Shown here in pieces: positions 1 to 11,883 of a stretch of DNA of 64,000 nucleotides. Source of the DNA: Symsagittifera roscoffensis (Eukaryota > Xenacoelomorpha > Acoela > Convolutidae); contig NC_087065.1 in the NCBI RefSeq assembly GCF_963678635.1, forward strand, positions 72,859,345 to 72,923,344. Direction: 5' to 3'. The notes beneath the pieces were generated by a model. The model was not told the origin of the DNA and did not search any database. It worked only from the letters and a program-made list of their open reading frames with translations. The stretch's first letter is position 1, and each line of letters starts with the position of its first letter. The translations under genes and the position numbers were made by a program.

Positions 1-1025
1 TTTTCAAATAGCAACTTTGACCCAATTTTTCTGTAAGTATTTTGGTTTAGTGATAAACATATTTAAATTGAGAGCATTTATCTGGAAGTTGACGGAGTTT
101 TAAATTGGGCAAAATAGCTAGTTGTGGATAATTAACGCACGCAATTTTTCAATATCATTTAATACGAAGCGTTTGCTGTAATTTAATCAGGTTTCTCTCA
201 AACTAACGTTTCACTAGTTGAGAATCTTACTGTTTTTTTCGTGACAATGCATGAAAAGGATAAAGGAGCAAAAAAATTAATCTTTTCCAGTTTGATCTTT
301 TCACCAGAAATTTGCTTCAATTACCTTGAAAGCAACTTCAAAAAAATCAAGATTTATCATTGATACAAACAGTCTTTTCATTTTCATCAGTTTGTTTAGC
401 ATTTTATACCTTCATGGAACGTATTTTGGTAGCTGTTTATAGCTGCTCCTTGAAATTCAAGTGCATAAATATTTTCGATAATTTTCATCCTTCTCTTTTC
501 CAATTAAATCGTTGAAATATCTCGAGTGTTTGTGCAGGCGTTTCAGTTTTCCTCGAAAGTACTTCAGAAGTTTTGTATGCTTCAAGGTTAATTAAGGCTT
601 CGAGCCTTCCCGCTAACAACAGTTTGTTTCAAAGGAGTGACTTTGTTTGAGAAAAGCAAAATTGTTTCATGAAAACTTAATTACAATTGTTTTTCAATTT
701 TAATACAAAAAGAAGAGAAAGTTGGAGAAAAGGAATGCTATCATTTGACAAACAAAATTTTTTTTAAGTACAGACGCATACAAGTTCCTTTTAATCAGAG
801 GCTTACTTCTTAATCAATAAATCGATTTTCGATTTTTCAAATAGCTATTTTTTAAATATTTGAAATATTAGGAGGACTGCTTAGCTTAGGTGAAATCCAT
901 TTGCAACTTTTTAAAGCCATGTAATTTTACCACTTTCTTGTCTACAACAATTTACCCGAAATAATTTGTTGTTGAAAACTAGTAATCCGGTCGTAGAAAA
1001 TAGTTTAAATGAAAAGTCGCCCAAA

Positions 1026-1026
<1 letters not shown>
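1..1026. other. AT-rich non-coding sequence
   Basis: I see no reading frame with coding character, no RNA gene and no recognisable element here. The sequence is AT-rich with short A and T runs. Confidence 0.5.

Positions 1027-1084
<58 letters not shown>
1027..1084. repeat. (TA)n microsatellite
   Basis: An almost uninterrupted TA dinucleotide run of about 58 bases. It generates artificial Tyr-Ile frames on both strands, which are not genes. Confidence 0.97.
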
Positions 1085-1090
<6 letters not shown>

Positions 1091-1200
1091 CATATATACT
1101 TTCAAACCTTTCAAACCTTATATATACTTTCAAACCTTTCAAATATATACTTTCAAACGCCCGAAGTATATATAATTGGCAACTTTCAAACCTTTTTTGT
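1085..1200 (+). repeat. short tandem motif next to the TA run
   Basis: The motif CTTTCAAACC recurs about six times, often preceded by TATATATA. It looks like a degenerate minisatellite that grew from the edge of the TA microsatellite. Confidence 0.8.
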
Positions 1201-1361
1201 CCTAGTTCTAAACTTTCTTCGGAAATTAAAAAAAAATCATTGTAGATCAAGTTTGCAATTTTTTGAGCTTTCAAAATTGTCAGTTTTGGGATAACTATTA
1301 CGCTCTATTTAACACGTTATTATAGTTTGAACACATTGAAAAACTGCCATACATAAAATTA

Positions 1362-1908
1362 AACAAGACTGCTCGTATCAGGGCGAAGCCCTGAATGTTA
1401 CGACTGCCTTTTAAGGTTTATGGAGCAGCAGTAAAAACATCAAAAAAAAATAAAATAAAATAAAATGAAAAATTTTTTTTCTAAAATATGAAGTTTTTTT
1501 TTAATGAAAATCATCACCCCATTCGCCATATAAAGTACAAAACAATAGATTTCGCTCCTTGTAACAAATCAATTATGGCAAATAGGCTTCTTTCAACCAA
1601 TTTGGAACGATTTATAAGACGGATTAAATCTCCGCTTACGCGTTAATAGCGCGAATTATATCGCGCGTTAATTGTCCCAAATTGGTCAAAATGGCCAAAA
1701 TTGCAATCTTTAAACCCTCATAACTTTACGAGAAATGATCACAGGTGAAATATCTTTTCAAATTTAAGCTCAGGACAACAATGGCTTTCGAATGATATAA
1801 AAAAATTCCGCCAAAAATGGCTAGTTAAAAAGTCGAAATTTGTCTGAAGAAAAAAAAACCCACCCCGAGCACAAATATTCCGTTACTTTCGTATCGAAAG
1901 TCGGAACA
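1362..1908 (-). mobile_element. Helentron-like non-autonomous element, copy 1
   Basis: A near full-length copy (about 547 bp) of the commonest dispersed family in the window. On the + strand it opens with AACAAGACTGCTCGTATCAG and contains the hairpin TCAGGGCGAAGCCCTGA. About 36 bases in it has a copy of the other terminus (here TGTTACGACTGCC, TGTTCCGACT in other copies). It closes with the hairpin ACTTTCGTATCGAAAGT followed by CGGAACA. One terminal repeat matching a subterminal one, each with a stem-loop, is the architecture described for Helentron-derived short elements (HINEs). Read that way the canonical orientation is minus. There is no coding capacity. An internal near-palindrome around 1640-1672 (CGCGTTAATAGCGCG) is also conserved. 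Family identity is inferred from structure; the repeat itself is directly seen. Confidence 0.75.
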
Positions 1909-1950
1909 CAAATTTATTACCGACTGCCCTTTATTACCGACTGCCCTTTA
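1909..1950 (+). repeat. 17-bp tandem duplication beside the element
   Basis: TTTATTACCGACTGCCC occurs twice head to tail directly beyond the end of copy 1. CCGACTGCC is also the subterminal motif of that element. Confidence 0.7.
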
Positions 1951-2084
1951 ATCTCTATTAGTTTATCTCTAAGTAGTTTTCGCTTTAAGAAAGTTAGAAT
2001 GAAAACATATCATTATTTGTCTTATTTCTGACATCATCTCCCGTAATCAATTCAAAATACAGAATAGTATATTAAGTAAAGTGT

Positions 2085-2412
2085 TAGTTAAAAGAACTAG
2101 TATGCCTCAATTCAATTGAAAACGATTTTTTTGTCGCATTAAATAGCTGCTTACGCGTTACAAACACTAAATAATTAGGCTTTTTTTTGTCCCAAATCGG
2201 TCAAATTGGCAACTTTCAGACCTTAATTACTTTTCTAAAAAAAGCGCTGCTAACATATCTTTTGAAATTTGAGCTCAAAACATCATTAAATTGCAGATGA
2301 TAGATAAAGTAGTCCTTAAAAATGGTTAGACAAAAAGTTGAAATTGGTCTGAACAAAAAAAAAGATCCCGAGCACACATATTTCGCGACATTCATGGAAA
2401 GTCGAAATAATT
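2085..2412 (-). mobile_element. diverged relative of the Helentron-like family
   Basis: This keeps the order of internal landmarks of copy 1 (GCTTACGCGTTA, TTTTTTGTCCCAAAT, a GAGCTCA segment, CTGAACAAAAAA, CCCGAGCACA, then GGAAAGTCG), but with many substitutions and without the terminal hairpin. It is an older copy lying beside copy 1. Confidence 0.6.
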
Positions 2413-4504
2413 TACTTTGTTCCCTTTTTGTGTTAGTCTTTGCTCACTTCTATCAATCAATTATTTCAATTATTTCTGAAAAATCAAGAAGCTTTTTATG
2501 AAAATCGAAATATTTTAGAAAATGCGGACCCCAATTGATTTCTGGATCCACCTCCAGATGTGGTATAAACAACCAAAAAACTTGACTGAGACTAAATAAT
2601 TTTCTTTGAAGACATACTGCTATAGACTTTAGCAGTAATTTATCATTTAAAATTTATTTTCCAATCTATTCGCCTTTAATATTTTTCCCAAAATTATTCC
2701 ATTTAAATGCACTTTTACTGTGCTCACCTTCAACTTTTCATCTCAAATCTCGAAAATATCAAAAAACAGAATTTACGTGAAACTAAAAAAGCTTTCAAGT
2801 TTCAACGATCCGTTTTACAGAAAAAACATGTGAAAAAGTGCATTAAGAGATCTTGAAAACTTGTTGAAATAAACAATCCATTAGCGTCCAAAAGAACAAC
2901 ACGTCCTCAAGACACTTTTACTATCAAAATAAATTGTAAGATGAAAAATTACGAATACGAAGAGCTTTTTTGCTTTTTCCTTTTTTAAAAAATAATTTCA
3001 AGTGTCGACTATAAATTGCTCTTTTTGAAATTTTCTGATGTTGATAATGAATGCACACAGCTAGCAGCTTTTTTTGTTTCCAATGTAACATCATTGTAAT
3101 TTGCTCAGGTGATAAAGCCTTTTTTAATTTCTAAGCCGTTAAATTTTTGTACAGTTGTCAAAAACTTGAAATTAAATTTTCAATAATATATAGCCTGTAA
3201 ACCTCTCAATGCGCAAAAAATATATTTGCAATTTCATTTTTCTCATCGACTAAATTTGTTCAGGTAGTCGGTTGAAGATTGAAATGTGAAAAAAAGATTG
3301 AAATTTGAAAAAATGTGAAAAAATGGATTGAAGATTGAACAAATGTGGTCATTTTTAGTTCTAATTAGGACACTTTATTTCCCGCAATCGATTAAACGTA
3401 GTCGGATTAAAATCGATTAGAAGACCTATCTTTTTTATCACAGCGAAATCGCAGCGAGTAGTAATTGCATTGGATGCGCTTCCACGGGAGATTAAAAAAG
3501 TGTCGCCCCTTATTTTTTACACCCTCAAGAAAAAAACGCAGATGTATTACATCAATCTTTTCTGATCTACTCAGAAATATCTCAGGGTGTAATGAAAAAG
3601 ACTAGCTAATCGGAAATGTAGTTTTTAGTGTAATGTAGATTTTATTCATAAACCATCTTTTTTCGTTGACAGGCATCTAAGAGAGTTGAGGGAAAAGATA
3701 TTGGAGAAATGGCTCCGGAAAGGAACCCGGCGGCTTTATAAGGACATAATTGTCAATACTTTTGTTAATTTAGAGAGAGCCATTTTAAACGGATGCGCGT
3801 AGTTCTTTGATTGCGGAAATGTAGCATTTAATTCAATGCAAGAACGATTTTAAGTCGGACAAAAGACAGGAAAATGAACAATGGGAAACATTGACAACAA
3901 TTTGTGCTGAATTTCTAATTTTAATTGTTTTTTTTTTAAAATCATGGTTTTCACGTGAAGGATGATAAAATTTAAAACATGTGAAAAAAAATTGAAGTAA
4001 TTTCAACTTACCCGAAGACTGAAAACGTTCACAGATAGAGAATTTTTTGGATTTTGGCTGATTAATGGTAAAAATCTGGTAAAAATCTACAAATTAGTAT
4101 GATCAATATGGTAGAAGATTAATTTTTTTAGCTTAAGTTAAGTCTCAGTAAAAAAACTGTCAAGAAAATTCACAACTGTTAAATTGTCTTCAGATCACGG
4201 CGGTAACTTACTATATATCTAGATAATCTCGGCTTGTGAGTCATTTTAATTGCTAATTATGCTCAGTGGCCCGCATCCGGTAGTCACACTGAGTAGCCAG
4301 CGATTAATAAGCAAACACTAATTAGACAAAAGGTATCAATTTATAACAAAGGGGGCTATTATAATAACCAAAACTATTATTGAAACCAATCGATAACCAG
4401 GACAAGACTTAAAAATGTTAACAAATTTGGAAATCACAAAAACTCAATGCATCAAGAAAGAATGGTTCTTTTGTAAACCCACTTTAGTGATAAGAATGCA
4501 TAAG
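2413..4504. other. non-coding sequence
   Basis: No gene recognised. A small local repeat of GATTGAA/GTGAAAAAA words sits near 3275-3345. Otherwise this is low-complexity AT-rich sequence. Confidence 0.45.
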
Positions 4505-4703
4505 CTGCGTGACAAAGTGTCGAAATCAGAAGTTTGCTTTTGACCAAGACAAACAACCTACAAGTATCTTCGGAGATGAAGAGTCAACAAAAACTGAAGA
4601 AGCCTCTTCGATTCTTGCTGGCAAATCCTTTGAGCAAACACCAACAAACTTGCATATGCTGACATACTTGGAACAGTCAGATATGTTTGGGCAATTAATT
4701 TAA
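4505..4703 (+). CDS. possible terminal exon of an unrecognised gene
   Basis: From an AG at 4503-4504 one frame stays open for about 65 codons to TAA at 4701-4703. The peptide is hydrophilic and rich in Glu, Asp, Ser and Thr, with a mixed composition unlike the Phe/Lys/Asn-rich translations of the surrounding AT-rich DNA. An ATTAAA, a common variant poly(A) signal, follows about 10 bases after the stop. There is no in-frame ATG near the front, so if real it is a downstream exon entered in phase 1, and I did not find the partner exon. No domain is recognised. Against it: the exon is short and the acceptor lacks a strong pyrimidine tract. Confidence 0.25.
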
Positions 4704-6632
4704 GATTCTGTAAATTAAAAGAGTTGTTATCTGTGTGCGTGGCAAAAAACATGCAATTGGAAGAAAAAAAATTAATTTTTAATAGTTTATTTTTATTTAT
4801 TTATGTCTCCTTTTAGACGTTTTTTCTTCCTTATAAAAGTTGTATATGTTCAAGAAGTTTTTTCGGCGCAAGTGAAAAATCTTCCACAAAAATACTTTGG
4901 TGGATTACTTGGCACAGAGGTTTTACTTTCTGTAGATCAGAATTTTTATCCAAGCTCCCCCGTTTCTCATTGCTCCCTTGCATATACCGCAAATTCTTCG
5001 CGATCGTAATAAAAAATGCAAAATCGAAATGTAAAGAACAACTCAGTGCAGCCCTTAAGTAAAATGAGACCCGTTATCGAAAAAAAACTGACCTGAGAAC
5101 TCTCGAAATCGTTTCCTTCTCAAAACTTCTTGATGCTTTCAATAAATGAACATTATTTCTTTCATCCCACCTTAACGATTCTATTATTAGCAATTATCAG
5201 TGTTTTTCGACAATCCGATATATCTGTGTTGAATTTGCGAGCTTGTCAAATTTTGTTTTTTATTTTGTTTAGTAAGTGAAAAAGTGTGATGATTTCTCAG
5301 CCCGATGAAAGTAAATATTAGAGTCAAGATGACAACTAAAACGATATTTACTACACCAATAATTGTCGGTACAACTTGTGATGACAAAGCAGTAAAACAT
5401 CACCGACAATTGTTCCACAAGTGTACGAATGATTTTATCGACGTCTTCTTAAGTGTCTGTTAAAGTTTAGAAGGTGCAACAAAAAAGCAGTTGAAGTTTG
5501 CCACCTAATCGTCATTTACTAAATGAAAAAAAATTACAACATGAAACAAAAGCAACTCAAATGTAAATTTGCGTTTAGAATTGATGGCGTTACAATGTAA
5601 ATCTTCTTGATTGTAGATTTTTTTCTCCGACCCTCACCTCTCCAAAATGATCCCATCCAGAAACAGATGACTCGAATGACGACTAATCTTGGCATCAATG
5701 AACTGCCTTAACCCCTTTTAACAATTTTCGTTTGATTCTGTAGACGCTAAAATAAGAAACAGTTATATATAAAAACAAGGATAGCCGGTTGCTGTGCAAG
5801 TAGCACAGAATGTTCCGATCCGACCACACAAAAAACAAAAAAAAACTCTTCAATTTACTAAGTTGGGTCACTGCTTGTGGGTGCTGTGATGAGTTGTCTC
5901 CGTAAAAAAAAGAAAAAGAAACAAAATTATTCAAAAAAAATTAGAAAACTTTCGAGTTTTGTTGCTTTTTAAATAGTTTATTTTTAAGAAAAGATTTATT
6001 GCCATAGAAGTGCTAAATGAGGCTTCCAAAACCAGTATTGCTCTAGAAAAAAAAATCAAGTTGTGTTAGCTTAAATTACCAATTTAGCGAAAGTTATCAT
6101 CGCTTTATTCGATCGCTTTGATCGCTCGAAATTAGTCTAAAACTCAACATTTTCTAACTAGTTTTTTTCAAAACTCGGACAATTTTTTTGGAAATTTTAA
6201 TGAATTCGAATTCGAATCAAGACCAAAAAACTTCAATATGATTTGTCAGTAACCTATTCTGATGAGTATTTGTGGTACCTTTGTGCGTGGAAAAAAACTA
6301 AAACGCACCCGATTCCAAAGTTCCACTTCATTTTCAATGGTCGGAACAAAACAAAATCTGCTGGTAATGCCAGAAATTGAGTGATGTGAAAAAAGTTTAG
6401 AACAAATTTTGACCTAAAATGACCAATTTGTTATATTAAGCAGGTTGTAGAGAAAATGACTGTTGCTGCCGGGGCATAATTTCAATTTGCAGCTGTTGAC
6501 ATTTATAGCAACATTAATTTATAGCACATTAATTCGTCACATTAATTTATAGCAACAACTAGTTTAAAGGAAAATAAAAAAGGGTGTAGTATTTCAAGAC
6601 TTTTGTTGACTTTTTATTCAACTGCTTTAACG
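4704..6632. other. non-coding sequence with weak open frames
   Basis: Short open frames occur on both strands around 4803-5009, with protein-like composition in either direction, but there is no start, splice-site or homology support. No gene is called. Confidence 0.4.
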
Positions 6633-6769
6633 CAAGTTCGTTAATTTGAATAATGCCCAAAAAATATAGCAAGTTCGTTAATTTGAATAATGCCCAAAAA
6701 ATATAGCAAGTTCGTTAATTTGAATAATGCCCAAAAAATATAGCAAGTTCGTTAACGCCCAAAAAATAT
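6633..6769 (+). repeat. 37-bp minisatellite, 3.7 copies
   Basis: A 37-bp unit beginning CAAGTTCGTTAATTTGAATA starts at 6633, 6670, 6707 and 6744. The first three are identical by eye. The fourth lacks the TTTGAATAAT stretch. The identity suggests recent expansion. Confidence 0.95.
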
Positions 6770-7100
6770 AATTTTATTGTGATCATTTTTGCTTGTTCAT
6801 CGGTTTTGCAATTTGCCAGTTTAGTATTTTTTGCGAGCTGCTTTTACGGTAATTGCCTCCACTAATAACGCCTAGCTTACTCAACGAATTCATAAATTCA
6901 GAAAAATTAGTTGAAATTAAACGTAGGCAAAACAGTTAATTTTAATGTTTTACAAAACACGGATTACCTCATTTTTTATTTAGAATTCCGTGTGAATGGA
7001 GAGATAGCTGTTTTCAACCTTTTAAAGGCAGTCGAAAACTTCGGGGTGTGTTTTCCAAAAGTTTTCCCCGACCAACTGACTCTAATTAAATACTAGGAAG

Positions 7101-7260
7101 CAGGGGCGGATTTAGGGGGGCGGGGGGCGGACCTCTTTTCCTTTAGACCTCCTGCCGACCCAAAAATCCATTTTTGGCCGACCAACCCTAAAATTTTTCT
7201 AAAGGTGCCTTGGGCGCCAATATATAATAACTTTGAGGGAGAGCGCGCGGAATTGAAAAA
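7101..7260 (+). mobile_element. hAT-like MITE (CAGGGGCGGAT family), truncated
   Basis: Starts with the TIR CAGGGGCGGATTTAGGGG. It continues with the family's internal words CCTGCCGACCCAAAAA, GGGCGCCAATATAT and GAGAGCGCGCG, as in the complete copies at 46925 and 55740. The distal TIR is not found, so the copy is truncated or decayed. Confidence 0.8.
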
Positions 7261-8770
7261 AATTGGCAAAAAAATGCTATTAAATTTGAAAACAATTGAA
7301 AAGTTTTATTTAAATTCATCAGTTTCTAAGTCAATAGCTAACTGTCATTTTTTATTCAACGAGCCATAAATGGACACAAAATTATTCCAATGAACGACAA
7401 AAAGTTTTTCAATACCTCAAGGTCAAATTTTTTTTGCAAATAACTGCAAATGTTATTCTTTTAATATATTCGAATATTCTCGACCAAACGAGTTATTTTT
7501 TCAGACTCAATAAAATCAGATAAAAAATGTCAACTAAAACATTGGCTGAAGTTTTTTTTTCGTGTCACATTATTTGAGTCTGGAAACAACCTATTTTGGT
7601 AAAAATTTTGTATAAATTTTGTTGCACAATAACCTGTAAATCTTCAAAAAATTGCAAAAGATCAACCAAAAAACTTTTGGCGTGGAAAGAATTCGAATCA
7701 CGATCAGAACGATGACAATTTAATCTCAACGTCTTTTCTTAATTGCAAACCAATACTATCTGGATTGTAACTTTTCAAAATTCACAAAACAAAACCTGGA
7801 AACATAAAACTCTTGGGCCGCGAAAACCCGAACAATTTTGTTTCTGTCGACTCTGTTGTAGCAAAAAAAGCATAAAATGACCATTTTGAGCTGTATTGAT
7901 CAATTACAGTCTTTTTTAGTTCGCTTATGTTTTTTTTGCGAAGTATGGTCAAACCCGTAGTTGAATCACAGAAATGGTACACACATGATGTGGACAAAAA
8001 TAGAGAAAAAATTTTAACAATTAATTTTTTCCAAGAAACTTTCAGTGAAACAAACAGCGAAACTTGTGAAACCCTTGAAAATTTTACTGTGTTTACTTAA
8101 AAAATCAAGAGTTTAACTAAGCAATGCGGTCATTTTTTAAACTTCTGGGTTTTTACATTTTTGATTTGCTTTAACTAAAAAATCTCAAAAAGCACGTGTA
8201 GGGCCGAGTTGGTGGTTAAAAAATGTGGGCCAAAAAAAGTTAATTTTTACGTTTGCGTTGACCATTTTGTTAAGAAAAATAGCAAATTTTGGCAAAATTC
8301 TTTAAAATTTGAGAGAAAACAAATCGACAGGGATTATAATTATTAGAAATAACTGAAAATATCAGGGCAAACCATGAAAATTTTGACTCAATCACAAAAG
8401 TTTTCTTTTAACCAAAATTTATTTTAATTTGGAATGCAATAAATTTGCGCTTGCACATAAATTGAGCATTATAAATTGCGAGCTAATCATTCTGCCAAAC
8501 TTCGTTAAACAGTACCAAACTCAAAAATTCATATAGGCAATCTTTTTGAAAACGACGCAAGACTGCTTGTATACCAATACGAAGTCCTGATTGCTCTGAT
8601 TGCACATTAATCGGTCTCAAATGATTTCTAATGAACATAAGTTGATATTCATTCAACCTGGGCATCCAATTTTCAATATGATCAGCTTAGAACACAAGCT
8701 GTATACTGAGATACCAAGAACATTTAATTAGCCTCAATTCATCTTGTGTTCGGGCCAGCACAAAAACAGA
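7261..8770. other. non-coding sequence with a Helentron-like remnant
   Basis: No gene is seen. At about 8553-8612 a decayed match to the hairpin terminus of the Helentron-like family can be read (CAAGACTGCTTGTAT, then CGAAGTCCTGATTG). The rest is unassigned AT-rich sequence. Confidence 0.45.
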
Positions 8771-9413
8771 TGCTGAAAAATTTTTAAAAACCCTTTTGTT
8801 AATTTCAAACAAATTATGGTCAAAATTTTTTTACCATTTCTATCATTTAGTTCTTTCTTGTCCTCATTTGACTCTTATTGCCATGCCAAAAAGCGTGCGG
8901 ATGTAATTTTTTGATTATTATGTGACCAACTTGCTAAACTTTGTTTTATATCTCTAAAAGGAACACATTTCCGGTGTCAACAAACTTCTTGACCCAAAAA
9001 CTTGGAGCTTTTAGCTCATCATATTTACCCTTAATCGATGGTACATACTATGCTGGTTTACACTACACTCTTTAACTTTAAAAGGCAGTAAAATATTTAA
9101 TCTTCTCATATTTGGCCCCATTTTAGAGTTGAAAAGTGACCTTAAATTGTAACCATATTTATCTTTTTTGTTAATCAAAACAATTCTATTATTACCCAGG
9201 CACAGCTTGGATTGGGAAAATCAGAAAATAATTTGAGTATTTAGCAATGGGCAGCTTCTTTTCTTGATTTCAGATCAAGATTAGAACTCTTGCTAGATAC
9301 AGTTCATTAAAACCTTCGAGCACCGTTTTTGTCTGAAAAGTGATTGCTGTAAATTATGGTGGATCAAGGCCGGCGTAACGCTCCTGCTAATGTTGAGAAA
9401 TAGCAGCCGTTAA
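8771..9413 (+). repeat. 5' LTR of a BEL/Pao retrotransposon
   Basis: About 640 bp that aligns end to end with 14737-15395. Shared landmarks in order are AAATTATGGTC, TTAGTTC, TAGCTCATCATATTTACCC, TTGGCCC, GGCAGCTTCTTT, TTCAGATCAAG and GGATCAAGGCCGGCGTAACG, ending near GCAGCCGTTAA. The two copies differ by many substitutions and indels, so the insertion is old. The exact edges are uncertain by a few bases, and no clean target-site duplication was found. CCGGCAACCCG just downstream could be a decayed primer-binding site. Confidence 0.88.
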
Positions 9414-10406
9414 TTTTAATCCGGCAACCCGAATAATTCTTTTGATTACTTTTTGCTGGAATTGAAATATTTTCCTCAAAATGTCGGAAACATCGATTTG
9501 ATTAATATCAAGAAGTTCGTGAAGAAATCCGAAACTGAACTTGAGTGGAATTTACATTTGAAGAATATCCAAACACTCAAGATTGAAAGCAATACAATTT
9601 TGTCTCAATATGAATTGCTCAAAGGCTGAGACGGGCAGAATCAAAGCAAATTGAGCGAGCTAGCGTCCTTCTACAAATCTCATAGCATAAACCTCGAAGA
9701 TTTGAAAAAAAAGTCTACATGAAAGCCTTGACTCTTCTCAAAACGCAACATCAGGCAGAGTGGGAGGAAGTTAGGAGGGCAACTCGAAGACAACTTGACA
9801 ACAAATTTGCGACATGGAAGTCAAGTCATATCAGTTTTTCTGAAATAGAGATTAACACCATAGCCCTCAAAGACCGACAAGAGCTAAAATTAATCACTTG
9901 CAGTAAGTCATAGAAGATTTGATCAAAAGTGAAGCGCGACCAACAAGAGTCAAACCATTAGTCAAAAAAATGAGGAGTTGGCAGAAAAGCTTCAAAACGC
10001 GCTAAACCACCGAGAACCGTTAATAAAGGCTCCACTTAAGGCTATATCGGTTGAATTAATAGCAGCCGAAGACAGAAAGAGGGTAAATGACCTGAGAATA
10101 TGGCTGGCTTATATGGAAAGGGCACAAATTACCAAACCAGAAGGAAAGGTGCAGTTTGCAGACGAAGAGCCAAATGACCCACATGAAACTCAAGAACCAT
10201 CAGACAAATTGGTGTTTCCAGCAAAAGATACACCAGCTGAAATGAACCCAACCGATGATCATGGCCCAGATGATCAGCAGAAGGCTACAACCAAGGTAGG
10301 GGTTGAGTCATCGCTAGATGGAGAGTCGACACTACTAACCCCAATCAAATCTAGTAAGAGCATAGAGACTATAGTTTTTCAGAGAAACTCATATCGCGGT
10401 CCCTAG
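9414..10406 (+). pseudogene. BEL/Pao gag remnant
   Basis: Between the 5' LTR and the protease remnant lie broken frames of a charged, helix-rich protein. They are interrupted by stops and frameshifts near 9620, 9720 and 9910. The last piece, 9978-10406, is open for 142 codons, rich in Glu, Lys, Pro and Asp, and would be a disordered linker. In BEL/Pao elements gag lies here and supplies the particle protein. I see no Cys/His zinc knuckles, so the usual nucleic-acid-binding end of gag is lost or unrecognisable. The assignment rests on position inside the element rather than on a conserved motif. Confidence 0.6.
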
Positions 10407-10584
10407 GGCAAGTGAAAATGAGCGATACTGGAATTCATGGAACAGAAAGCTTGAATTCAGATCAATTACAATTCGGATCAGCGCTATTGACAACAGATCA
10501 ATTTCCAAAGTTTGCCAGGTCCTTACCCATCTTGGCATTGAATTTTGATCCGAGAAAACAGATTATAAAAATTGAAGAGAACCT

Positions 10585-10786
10585 ATGAGCACATGTCACA
10601 TCTTCCTAACCATTTTTTTATCGATGAGTAATGTGGCTGTAACCCTTGGGCAGTACGTATTCAGTCTTATCAGAACACCGGAGTACAAATTAGGTGAACC
10701 TAGTGACCCCTGGGAGTGCAAAGTCTGTTTGGTTCTAGCTGATATAATGTGGGAGCAGCTGAATAAACGGTGGGATATGGAGTCAT
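10585..10786 (+). pseudogene. BEL/Pao aspartic protease remnant (C-terminal part)
   Basis: The frame beginning at 10585 contains a stretch resembling the end of the DUF1758/peptidase A17 domain of BEL/Pao polyproteins: a Leu-Gly-Gln followed by Tyr where the family usually has Asp, then Leu-Ile, then a Gly-rich turn and the region that leads into reverse transcriptase. The N-terminal part with the catalytic Asp-Ser/Thr-Gly is missing between about 10410 and 10585, so a deletion is likely. In an active element this protease would cut the polyprotein. Confidence 0.6.
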
Positions 10787-11856
10787 ATGCATCTAACTGC
10801 TCAACTATTGGCAGACCCAAAACTAATGAAAACGGCTGAGGAAATCTTGCAAAAACGCAATATTTTTGATGGAGAAAGGTACGATGTTGGGCTTCTGTGG
10901 GAAAGTGAAACGTTCAGACCCCCTAATAACTTCGCATCAGCCATAGGCCAGTTGAAATCTTTGGAGAAAAAACTTGCAAAGGATGCCACACTAAAAAAAG
11001 ATATCAAGAGACCATTGAAACAAAGAGACCATTGAAACGAAACGAGCCACAGTGATACGTACCTTATCATCCTGTTATAAATCCAAAAAAAACTTGAGAC
11101 GAGTGTCTAATGCAGCCGCTAAGTACAAAGGCATTTCATTGAATGATACGCTAATTCCTGTACCAGATTTACTACAAAAACTTCCAGGAATAGTTTTTCG
11201 ATTCCGCTAAAACGAGACTGCAATGTCAGCTGACATCGACGCCATATTCTTACAACTTGCCTTTCCAAATCCGAATGCAAAGTTCCCGCTGTTTTTATGG
11301 AGAGATTCCGATGCTGACAGAATCCGAACCTACGAGTACAAAAGACTTGTTTTTGGAGCAAACAGTTCGCCGACTTGCGTCAACTTTGCGTTGCTTAAGA
11401 CCGGAGATGAACAAGCTAAGCTGTTTCCCGAGGCAAGCAAATGTATGAGAAGAAGTTTTTTTTATGGACAATTTGGTAAAGTCAGTTAGAACTGTGGAGC
11501 AAGGTAAAACAAGTTACAACGAACTTGTCCGATGCCTGGCAAATGGATGATATGACCTAAGGAAATGGGTGAACAGCAGCCCAGTTATGAACCAAAAATT
11601 TTCGCCAGAACAACGCTCGTAAGAAAAGTTCAAACAGTTTGAGATAGAACCAGTCAACTCATCAACTCTTGGCCTAAATTGGAACGTAGAAAATGACAGC
11701 CTAGAAGTTTCCCGAGGACCTCAGAAAAACTTCCTTTGTTCAATCACTGAGGGAGCAGTCTTATCGCATGTTTCGCCCCTTTTTTGACACATTACATCAG
11801 AGCAAATACCAATAAACAAGCACCAATGCGGCAATTGTCAATTCCACATCTCGAGT
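10787..11856 (+). pseudogene. BEL/Pao reverse transcriptase and start of the following domain, broken
   Basis: Conserved family blocks follow each other in shifting frames. 10865-11020 encodes the pre-RT block with Tyr-Asp-Val-Gly-Leu-Leu-Trp. 11100-11210 encodes the block ending Phe-Arg-Phe-Arg. 11223-11400 encodes Ala-Asp-Ile, the first catalytic Asp, then Phe-Leu-Trp-Arg and Phe-Gly-Ala-Asn-Ser-Ser-Pro. After a frameshift near 11450 comes Phe-Phe-Met-Asp-Asn, where the second Asp of the polymerase motif is Asn. 11711-11856 encodes the block that usually reads toward Phe-Asp-Pro-Leu-Gly. Several stops interrupt it. The enzyme would copy the element's RNA; this copy cannot. Confidence 0.88.
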
Positions 11857-11883
11857 GAATGAACGATCTGGATGAATGACATT

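Noticed and set aside
911-1274. Four overlapping short frames with Tyr-Ile runs
   Set aside because: They are translations of the TA microsatellite and its flanking CTTTCAAACC motif.
4803-5009. 68-codon + strand frame (and an equally long minus-strand frame)
   Set aside because: Both directions look equally protein-like, no splice or start evidence separates them, and no family is recognised.
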